Assembly (NCBI GenBank): GCA_964023205.1
Contig: OZ026851.1
Location: forward strand, 12,875,637-12,939,636
Origin: Lutraria lutraria
Taxonomy: Eukaryota > Mollusca > Bivalvia > Venerida > Mactridae
DNA: 64,000 nucleotides
Direction of reading: 5' to 3'
Part shown: in pieces, positions 1-24,100 of the stretch
How positions within the stretch are numbered: the first letter of the stretch is position 1
Layout of the letters: each line of letters starts with the position of its first letter
The notes under the pieces: generated by a model
Told to the model about the DNA's origin: nothing
Database searches by the model: none
What the model saw: the letters and a program-made list of their open reading frames with translations, nothing else
Program-made: the position numbers and the translations under genes

Positions 1-14759
<14,759 letters not shown>

Positions 14760-16130
14760 ATTCAAGATTTAGTAACAATATCTGTTGCCATAGCAACAAA
14801 ATGTGTTTACGTTGCTATAGTGATACAATAAGAGCAGAGATTTTTATTTATTTACATGTAACTCAGTTATTACGATAAGCAAATATTTGCAGTGCTTTAA
14901 ACTTTAATTGTTATTCAATACAATTTTATTTAGAAGTATGCATAAATGTGTCTGCAAATAGATTAGTAGCAGATTAAAGAATGCAATAGACATTCATTTT
15001 CCAATTCATGTGTTGAAACTATCTTAAGATCCTAATTTTTAGCTGACACTAGTATGAGACCCAAATTGATATTGTACATTTGTATATGTAATTAAAATTT
15101 CCTTGTAATAACGAAGTGATTTTATTTATTCTTACATGTGTATATTTCAATATGAACTTGGTAGTCAATAGAAACCAGTGATTTATTTCGCTATATTTAC
15201 TGCCATATATGGGCAGTTTCCCCTATCAAAATTTCCTTCATTTTTCCCCTAAAATGGTCAGAATTTTCCCCCAAAAAGAAGTGTTTTCCAAATGATCATT
15301 TAAAAAGAAGAAAAATAGTTTTCACACCATTGTCACCAATTACAGTGTAGTTATATTTATATTTATGATTTAAACAACTAAATAATCACATATTCCATAG
15401 AAATAAATGTTTATTATATATATTCCCATTTTGAAATATGTTGTGCTAAATTTCCCCTTTTGTTGGACATGGGTAGTGAGAAAATTTTCGAGAAAAAATC
15501 ACTGGAAACTTATATCAAATAATAAAAAAAAGAATTATGTCAGTGTGTTTTTAGCCAATCAATTAGCTTTTCAGGTTATAAATTTTTTAATAAACTTCAT
15601 TTATTTTTAATAAGATTTCTTTCTAATTGGTTGTTTGGTATTATTTATTTTGTACAAATCAGCAAGAATATTGTCTCTTAGTCTGTTAAAACATTTTGTC
15701 TGTTTCTAGCTTAAGAAGTAATTTCTTTGAGAATCTGTTACCATGGTTACTGGACTATGCTTCATGCTTCTCTCAGATTGTAGAGAAATCACTTTAATGC
15801 CAATAAACACATTAGCTATCTGAGGTAACTATCTATTGATAGTTTTTTAGAATTTAAAGTTTCCTATATACATATTGTCATTGAAAGCTTAGATTTGTTA
15901 AGGCCGAGCAAATATAAATTTATATCTCGTGTTAGGTCGAGTATTTACATGTAATTGTTGTCTCTTGATTTATAAATACATTTATATGTGCAATATGTCA
16001 ATTTGTATTTTATTCCAATAATTGTAGTGGAATTCCTCCTCATTATTTATGCAAATAATTGTATGTTGATTAATTGCTGGTTATTAGTTAATTTATTGTT
16101 GAAACCTGTCTACAGATGCAACCTTTTATT
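14760..16130 (+). other. NSF 3' UTR and downstream flank
   Basis: No coding region seen. Candidate poly(A) signals are ATTAAA at 15091-15096 and AATAAA at 15802-15807; which is used cannot be told from sequence. A hairpin ATAGCAAC/GTTGCTAT (14790-14797, 14811-14818) lies 30 bases past the stop. TTTTCCCC-rich repeat sequence occupies about 15195-15290. Confidence 0.6.
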
Positions 16131-16979
16131 ATACCCCCGCAAACAAAGGTTGAGAGGGGGTATATTGGAGTCACTCCGTCAGTCGGTCGGTCGTTGGTTG
16201 GTCAGTCTGTCCGCATAAAGTTTGTCGAGGGAACTACTTCCACATTTTTTAAGCTATTGCAATGAAACTTGAAATATATTATCATCATCAGGTGAAGATG
16301 TGCAATACACACAATTTTCATGCCTAGCGATTCATTCATTGCAGAGTTACGCCCCCTTGAACTTAGCTGTATTGTGTACTATTGCAGTATCATCATCATC
16401 TTTAGTAATCGCATCCCTCATTTTGAGTATTCTCGCGATGTATTAAAAAATTATTCACACACAGCAGTCAGGCTATTCTATATACAGTTTTTAAAAGAAA
16501 AAGTCTTATTATTCAATTTAAAATCGGGATAAAAACAAAGCAGTACTCTAGTTGTTGTATTGTCCTACCAGAGCTGCCTGAAAACCGGCCAAGGTGCTTT
16601 GACTGACAGCGACCTGGGGGAGCTTGTTCCAGAGGACGATACTAGCTGGGAAGAAGCTATGTTGGTAGGATGCTTTTGCAGTGGGCTGCTGAGTTAGTTG
16701 TTGGTTGTTGTACCTGGTAGATCTAGAAGGGCGTAGAGGTGGATCTGGTGTGACCTCAACCAGTCCATGTTGGATTTTGAATAGCATGGAAAGCCTTGCA
16801 TGTTCTCTGCGTCTTTGTAGAGTGTCCCACTTCAGGTCTGTGATCATTGCAGATACGCTACTTGTTCTTCTGAAGTCTCGCTTGACGAATCTAGCAGCTC
16901 TTCTCTGAACCATCTCAAGCTGTATAAGTGTCAAAGCGGCGGCGGGGATATTAGTCACCTCTGAGACAGCTCTAGTTTA
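16131..16979 (+). mobile_element. ATACCCCC element, copy 6, interrupted by a LINE fragment
   Basis: The left half (16131-16390) has the TATACCCCCGCAAACAAAG start, GGTCGGTCG and AGCTATTGCAATGAAACTTG core. The right end GTGTCAAAGCGGCGGCGGGG..TTAGTCACCTC is at 16928-16979. About 530 bp of LINE sequence on the opposite strand separates the halves. The other copies are continuous across this point. Confidence 0.85.
16391..16919 (-). pseudogene. LINE reverse-transcriptase C-terminal fragment (Jockey/CR1-like), 5' truncated
   Basis: On the - strand an open frame ending at 16548 encodes LEMVQRRAARFVKRDFRR, LKWDTLQRRREHARLSMLFK, SFFPASIVLWNKLPQ and LAGFQAAL. These are the conserved tail motifs that follow the reverse transcriptase in many metazoan LINE ORF2 proteins. 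Only the last ~125 codons remain; endonuclease and catalytic RT motifs are absent. It ends in a short (GAT)n tail at 16391-16402. GCAGTAT (16384-16390) and GCTGTAT (16919-16925) may be an imperfect target duplication. An upstream in-frame Met belongs to the host element, not to the LINE. Confidence 0.85.
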
Positions 16980-17184
16980 TAGTGCATCCAGGGTTTAGAA
17001 AAAAATCTGTGTTTGTAATAGTGTGAAGTGTCTGTCTTTAGGAAAACTCAGCGTGTTCATTGTTATACTTCCATTGCTCGAAGTTTAAAAAAGGATGTCG
17101 TTTGATAGAAATATCTTAGTTGATTGTGTGTCCTTTGCTCAGATTTTTTATGGGAAGTTTTGTTTTCCGTTGCTGACTTTTAAA

Positions 17185-17570
17185 AAAGGAGTGATCTGTT
17201 AAGACAGAGGAATAAAGGGGAGTGGTCTGTTAAGACAATGAAAAAAGGGGGAGTGGTCTGGTAAGAAAAGGAAAAAGGTAGTGGTCTGTTAAGACAAGAA
17301 AAAGGGAGTAGTCTGTTAAGACAAGGAAAAGGGGAGTGGTCTGTTGAGGTAGGGTAAAAGGAAGTGGTCTGTTAAGGCAGGAAAAGGGGAGTTGTCGATT
17401 AAGACTGAGGAATAAATGGAAGTGGTCTGTAAAGACTGGGTATTAAAGGGGAGTGGTCTGTTAAGACTGGGTATTAAAGGGGAGTGGTCTGTAAAGACTG
17501 GGTATTAAATGGAAGTGGTCTGTAAAGACTGAGGAATAAATGGGAGTGGTCTGTTAAGACAGGTTTATTA
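17185..17570 (+). repeat. ~28-31-bp minisatellite, AGTGGTCTGTTAAGACA
   Basis: About a dozen imperfect units of GGGGAGTGGTCTGTTAAGAC with variable purine-rich spacers (AAGGAAAAG, TGGGTATTAAA, TGAGGAATAAA). It is strongly purine-biased on the + strand. No open frame of note. Confidence 0.9.
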
Positions 17571-17824
17571 TTAAGTGTTGTCCTTTGTTCAGAGATGGAT
17601 GTTAATTCATGTTAGTTTGTAGTAGTTAGTAAATCTTATCTCTGAATAAATTTCTCAATTTATTGTATTTTTGAATTTGTTATTGTTATTAAGACTAAAA
17701 CTTAGATTTGTTGTTAAAAGGACTCCTGGCTTATTTTTCACCTCCTCAGATTTCTAGATACTTAAATGATTTGATAGTATTAATGATAAGTATTTTATTG
17801 AGGTGCAATTAGGATTTTATTTTT

Positions 17825-18115
17825 ATGCTCTCCGCATCTTTGATGTCGGAGCATATAGTGATTGTTCTGTCCGTCCATCCGTCCGTAAAAGGTTAAGCAG
17901 ATTTTACCGTTTCGTCTAGCACCAATACTGCTTGCTAGAACGCTTTGATACTTCTACAGTTGTTGCTTATGACCATTCTCAATCCACCCGTAATTATCAA
18001 ACATCAACTTTGACCTTGACATTGTTCCAATGGGCTGTTGCTTTACAAGCATGCCACCGGGGGCATGTGTGTTTATTGAATGCAGCGTCTTGTTTATATA
18101 TTTTTAAACTTGGGA
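17825..18115 (+). mobile_element. GTCCGTCC/CTAGCACCAA element, copy 1
   Basis: Starts with a hairpin ATGCTCTCCGCATC / GATGTCGGAGCAT, then GTCCGTCCATCCGTCCG, AAGCAGATTTTACCGTTTCG and TCTAGCACCAATACTGC, ending near CAAGCATGCCACCGGGGGC. Related copies lie at 56090 and 60077. A short open frame inside is repeat-derived and not called. Confidence 0.75.
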
Positions 18116-18578
18116 CTTGTCTGGATGTATTATCATAAAAAAATCTGAGGCGGGTGGAAATTTTTCACTAAAGCTGTCACCTCTCTAAGTTGTCCAATCT
18201 TCACATGTTGATTTTGACAGCTTTGTGTCTGAAAATCAAATACATTTGAATAGTCATAGATATGTTTAAACAAAAAAAGACAATCAGCTTTAATAGGTTT
18301 TCAATTAAGCTGTTTTTGATTTTTATGTGACATCAGATCAATGAACAATACTTTTGATTTTTGTTTTACAGTAATTTTCCCAAGACTTGTCTTAGGAAAG
18401 TCGCTTTGAATTTTCTAGACTTTTACTATTATTTTAATGTAGCTCTGAAGGTGGATAAAATAATTCATTCTTAACTAACGACTAATTAATTGTTACCCTA
18501 GACGATTGGTTAAATTTGTTTTGTCTTGCTAAAAAAAACTTTTTTTTTCCAACTTTCCATCCTTGATAAGTGTGTTCA

Positions 18579-18665
18579 CATATCAAGGGCTCAGCGCAAC
18601 ACGGTCGTAACTTGCTCTTATTTCAATATGAGTTACCGCACTGTTGCGTTGAACCCTCGATATAT
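18579..18665. mobile_element. Palindromic element CGAGGG(T/C)TCAACGCAACA, copy 1
   Basis: Arms ATATCAAGGGCTCAGCGCAA and TTGCGTTGAACCCTCGATAT pair imperfectly around CTTGCTCTTATTTCAATATG. A second copy with the same loop (TTGTTCTTATTTCAATACG) is at 39123-39211, which supports a mobile family. Confidence 0.75.
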
Positions 18666-19415
18666 CAGATGGCCAACTTTGTCAAAAGTAACAGTTATAC
18701 ATTTTCTGTGTTTGAGTAACCTTAATGGAAAGTGCAATCAATTCACTCGTGTTATTTCCAGCTTTGACAAGAAAACAATAGGAATCCCGTCAGTGGCGAG
18801 ACTTCACCGGACCATCAGAATCCCTCCTTTTGGCTAGAGTACTGGTCAGAATCCAGGAAGCAGTCGTCAAGAATAGTTGATATAAGTTGTGAAAACATGC
18901 TAAACAATCAATGTAAAATAAATAAGTTTAAATTGAATTTTGAAAATTAAGAAAACAATAACATGCTCTTTGAACAATTTAATATTTTATTAATTATCAA
19001 TGTATTTTTACTTTTTACCACAAATTTATACACATTTTTAATACTCATTCACTCTCAAAAATTTTAAAACAGTATATTGACTATACTCTTATAAATATCA
19101 CAGTCCTAAATAACGCCCCATCCATTTAATGAAACCCCGACTGTCTCAGAAATATTGTAAACCCTTATGTGCTATAAATTACATAATAATCTGACAAATT
19201 GTATTCAGCTTGGCAAAAATGCTTCAGTCCATGGCTTATCAAATTTTCAAAAATCTGTAAAGTTCTCTAGGGCAGTTATTAGGGGATGTTTGTCTCTGTA
19301 TTAAGCTCTAACTAAAAAAATACTCAAGCAAGAATAACAGAAAAATTAATTTATTCACAAAAGGGAGGAAAAAAATCTTATTTTAAGACGTAATCTCTTT
19401 TCACTACAGGTCACC

Positions 19416-19505
19416 CATCGTCAGATACCCACGGTCACTGCCTTCGCTCTGCTATGTACATGTATGTAGCAGAGCGGAGGCAGCGACCGTGGGTATCCGA
19501 CGATG
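19416..19505. mobile_element. 90-bp near-perfect palindrome with target duplication
   Basis: Arms of about 40 bp (CATCGTCAGATACCCACGG ... CCGTGGGTATCCGACGATG) surround GTACATGTATGT. Flanking direct repeats CAGGTCACC (19407-19415) and CAGGTCTCC (19506-19514) differ by one base. This marks it as an inserted element, not a host hairpin. Confidence 0.8.
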
Positions 19506-20379
19506 CAGGTCTCCATACAAACACTAAAAAATCAATTTTTCTAAATGATGGCTGTTAATCTGTTTGATTTTGTTAGAATTTATTGTCTGGTATTTTTTGT
19601 GAAATAGGGCAAAATTATCTATCTGGTGAAACGGTTTCGATTTTTTTAAACACAATTAAAAATGGGATGCTGAAGACTGGCCTGCCCTTTTATGATTTTC
19701 TTTTTTTTTATTGTCAAGTTTGGTAGAAAGATTTTTCTGTACAATGGCCGTTTAATAAAATGTTTTAAACAAGTAAATAGTAATAAATATAGTTATATAC
19801 AAAAAAAAACACACACTAAACACTTGATTTGTAAAAACTTTTTTGTGTACACAAAGTCAAGTGAGTTCAGTCCTTTCTTCAAAGACTAACAAATAATTAA
19901 AGATCTGCATGTCATATAATAATTTACTTTTATTTATAACTAGTATAACAAAAATAATATGTATATTTAATTTCACCTAGGCCATCTTAAACAAAATCTT
20001 GGTTTGCAGTTTCAAAACTGATTTTTTAGTATGTCTTGACCATTTTGTTTGTTCTTAAATCCAGCTTTTGTTTCCATTATCTGCATATAATGTTGAACCC
20101 AAAAAATACTGTCCTATCTACCCACTGTTTGGATCACGTAACTGCTAACCAACATTTTTAAGAATGGCCTTATTTCTGTTTTATCATTATAAGCACTTAA
20201 TTCAGTTTGCTTTATAACAGAAATTTCAATTTGTTCAGTCATAATATAGAAAAATACAATTCTGTTCTTAGATACCTGGTAATAGAGATATTTGTTGCCA
20301 TTGGAGAATTCTTCTGCTTAGGTTCTATAAATTGTTTATAGTATAAATGAATCCAAACAGGAACATGTCCCATGAAAAT

Positions 20380-20464
20380 GTGTCCTCTGTAGAGCAACAA
20401 CCTCTAAATGATGGCCAATATTTGCAGCTCCCACAGGGTGTTGCTCTACAGAGGTTGTACTGTA
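20380..20464. mobile_element. CAACCTCT MITE, short copy
   Basis: GTCCTCTGTAGAGCAACAAC at one end and GTTGCTCTACAGAGGTTGTA at the other are inverted; AATATTTGCAGCTCCCAC lies between, as in the copy at 24326-24505. Confidence 0.7.
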
Positions 20465-20724
20465 CTTGGATGAAGCTTTTTTTGGTTCCCTGTTTCCGTA
20501 AGTTTTGCAAAATTTATCAACAGTGAAACTCGTAAACAAAGGTCACGGAAATATGGCCTAGAAAGCTTTAACACAATTGTCCTTTATTCAGAAGTTCATA
20601 TGGTCTGTTGAATATGTTAAGATTTTTTAGGTCATCCTTGAAGCACATGGCCTTCATCCACAGATTATTTGATCAAGTATATAAATAAGCATGCATTATT
20701 TAGAGTGGCTGTTCACATGGTAAC

Positions 20725-20925
20725 TACTGTACTTTCATTTATTTTCGTTGGGCTCAATTTTCGTGGTTTTTACTAAAATGGCTATTTTGTGGGGACTTAA
20801 ATTCGTGGATTTTGATTTTTGAAAAGAAATTCTTTATCTCTGCATTTATATTCATGGGGATTTGAATTTGTGGATGAGCCGACCTACGAAATTAAATCCT
20901 CAATGAAAATTAATGATTCCACAGT
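20725..20925. mobile_element. TTTCGTTGGG MITE, copy 1
   Basis: About 200 bp: TTTTCGTTGGGCTCAATTTT, TTCGTGGATTTTGATTTTTG, and an inverted end TCAATGAAAATTAATGATTC with TACTGT...ACAGTG termini. Three further copies at 35820, 50940 and 59236. TA-flanked ends suggest a mariner-type MITE. In the 3' flank of the Rab5-like gene. Confidence 0.8.
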
Positions 20926-21044
20926 GTTATATACAGGTGGATGTTAAATCAGGATTTTCTCTGTACATTGAATATGTGACTGCTTGCTACTCTGAACAAA
21001 CAAGTTATAAAAGTTTTGTTTTTTTCCGATGTAAGCTGACAAGG

Positions 21045-21148
21045 TCAGCAACAACCTGACTTCTTCTCTTTACGGGAATCTTGTCCAAGTTTGATCGATG
21101 ATGGCCCATCAGGCTGATCGAGTGGTCTGTGCTGTGCTAACTTTTGTG
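21045..21148 (-). CDS. RAB5: Rab5-like exon 5: hypervariable tail and CC motif
   Basis: Acceptor TTTTATTACAG on the - strand; stop is complement of 21045-21047. Encodes [21 protein letters not shown] and a basic end KEKKSGCC. The terminal CC is the prenylation site. A candidate AATAAA lies downstream at the complement of 20583-20588. Confidence 0.95.
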
Positions 21149-24100
21149 CTGTAATAAAATAAATCAATGATGCTTGACTTGAGAAATAATAATTAAGATT
21201 ATTTGGTGAATTATGTTTCAATTTAGAAAAATATATCTGAAAATTTGTTTGTCCTTTGTTACCAAAATTTACAATTGTATAAAAATGAAGTTCTAAAAGG
21301 AAGTTTATTTCTTACAAATATAGCAAGGATTATTTTCAGCTTAGAATTAGTGACCCCTTGTTAAAAATGATCACTTGTGAACAGTGTCCAGATTCAGATT
21401 TCTTACCCACTGCCATAAATATGTCTCCTACACACATTCCAGTTTTTGCTGAGGCTTCTGTGAAAAATAAACTGTTCTCATCAGCGAATGCTTGTGCGTC
21501 CTGTAAATATATGATATGTTACATGTAATTCTAAATGGTGGTTGATTCAAAGATTTTAGAAGGGTGGGCCAGGGGTTGGGGCAAAAGTTTTGATCAGTTG
21601 CTGCAGCTTTGCCCAGTTTTAGGATCTTACTAAACTTTCTTGTTAATTTCTACAAGACCTTTCTTTTTTGCTACATCTAGATTATATTTCTTCTATAAGA
21701 TATGTACGCGTGTCTGTTTTATTATTTATCATATTTTGTCATAGCTGTAATACATTTAATTTTCTAAAAAAATTATCTTGAATTTTATTTACTCTCAGTT
21801 TATCAATCTAGTATGAAGCCTCTTTATAAGTGATGACTTGTATCAGTTAAAGTAGGTCCATCCACATTTTGTACTAACTTACTAAATTTAGAATGACTCA
21901 TTGGTTGGATTATCTGAATCTATATGCTTATTATAGACAGTTGTAAGTTTAATTTAAGTCTGGTTTAATTTAATGTACTGATCTGTTCTGCTGTATTTGA
22001 TTTTTGCTTCCAAGTTTGCTAAGATATTGATTATAAGTTGGACCTGAGTTTTCGATTTAAAGAAAGAGCTAGGTTATAATGTATGATCTATTGTTAGCTT
22101 GTCTGTTTTCAAAGAAAAAGTCGAGCTATTGTGATCTGCGTCAAGTTTAAACTTTAATTTAATGCAGCTCATAACTCAGGAACTATAAGAGGTAGCAACA
22201 TGAAACTTCATAGGTGGATAGATGTCACCGAGGTGATGAACAGATGAGCATTGACACCGCTCATGGCTCTGTTGTTATGTTCTATTGTTGGCTAAGATAT
22301 TCATGAATATATATATAAATACAAATGTAAGATAGACATGGTAATCTAAACATTGTATTTCTAAATTAATTTGTCAGCAAATCTTTAATCTGTCCCTATA
22401 AACTGTCTAGATTTAATCATTATTGAATTATACATGACTGTATGTACTTAATCAACTTCGCGATTGATAACGTACAGCTTTATCTTAAACTTTGAAAATG
22501 AAATGTTTGATAAATTGTGATATCTAGATAAAATAATGTCCTTAAAACAGTGAAATCTAAGAAAAGAAATACATGCATATAATCCATGGACATCCTGCAG
22601 GGTCATATGCAGCATTGTTTTTAAGGGGAGTTAATTCTGGATGAAGTAATCGGTTTTATTAGGAGTTGTCTCCCTTATACTGCCGGGGGAGATGACTAAA
22701 CTGGTTCCTGTTGACTTGTGTGTACAATGCCTTTGGTGCACTGCAACATGGAACAGGAACCAGTTAAGGGAGATGAGCTCATATCTCTGAGGAATTAACA
22801 ATATGCTCAGATGGCATATTCTGAAATATTTCTATTTGTGGAACTATATATTTAGAATGAAAAACAGGCGATGCTTAAAATAGAAGATGTAATTACATTC
22901 ATATGTTTTTAGCTCACATGTCACAAAGTGACAGGGTGAGCTTTTAGGATCAGTCTCAGTCCGGGGTCGTGCGTCGTCAAACTTTATGTTGTGAATACAC
23001 TAGGGGCCACATTTTTGGCTCAATTTTCGCAAAACTGGGTCAAAATGTTAATATTGACAAAATCTCGGACGAGTTCGATATTGGGCCATTTTGGGTGAAA
23101 AACTAGGTCACAAGGGTCAATATCTTGGACGTTCAAACATGGGTGATCTGGGGTCAAAACTAGGTCGCTAGGTCAAATCTTATGAAAAACCATGTTAACA
23201 CTGTTGATTTTACAGTTATAATTGGATCTTCACCAAAATTTGTCATGTCAAACTGTTTGTTTTAATGATATAAAAGTCAAATACAAATATAGGTCATCTG
23301 GGGTCAATAACTAGGTCACCAAGTCAAATCTTAGGAAAACTTGTTTAACACTGTAGATGTCACAGTTTTGATTGGATCTTCAAACCTTGTCAAATTGTTT
23401 GCCTAAATGATATGTGGGTCAAGGTTGAACATAGGTCAGCCGGGGTAAAAAACTGGGTCACCAGGTCAAAGCTTAGGTATAAACCTTGTAAAAGCTCTAA
23501 ATGTCATGGTTTTAATTGGATCTTGGCCAAACCCTGTCAGATTGTTCAGTCTTACTGATATTAAAGACAAGTTTAAAAAATTGGTCACCTAGGATCAAAA
23601 ATTAGGTCACGAAGTCAAATCTTAGGAAAACCATATTAACTCTGTAGATGTCAAATTTTGATTGTATCTTCACCAAACCTTGTCAGAATGTTTGTCTTAA
23701 TGATATGTAAAATAAATTCGAATATGGGTCATCTGGGGTCAAAAACTAGGTCACCGGTTCAAAACAATGTTTTAATGAGTGAACAGAGATTGTCATGTGA
23801 GCGATATAGGGCCATATTGGCCCTCTTGTTGGTGTAAATTTTAGTCAAAATTGTATTTTTACCTCCTTAGAAACTGCTCTCTTTTCTGCAGCCATGTCGG
23901 CTTTATTGCCTGCCAGAACCATGATGATCTGTGAATTTGCTTGTTGTCTTAATTCCCTAACCCAGTTTACTGCTTTCTGGAAGGTTTTCTGCAACAGAAA
24001 ATGTTTCAGGTATACAGTCAAACCTGTGATCAAAGGCCATCCTATGGGAAAGACATGCATAATGTGGCCTTGACGGGTGGCTTTAATCGGAGATAACATT

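Larger units (their letters stand above)
18120..20375. other. Intergenic, mostly unique AT-rich sequence
   Basis: Apart from the two palindromic elements listed separately at 18579 and 19416, I see no gene, no splice-bounded conserved exon and no tandem array here. Confidence 0.5.

Noticed and set aside
16548..16958. Complete LINE ORF
   Set aside because: Only the extreme C-terminal part of the protein is present, and the first residues of the frame come from the host repeat.
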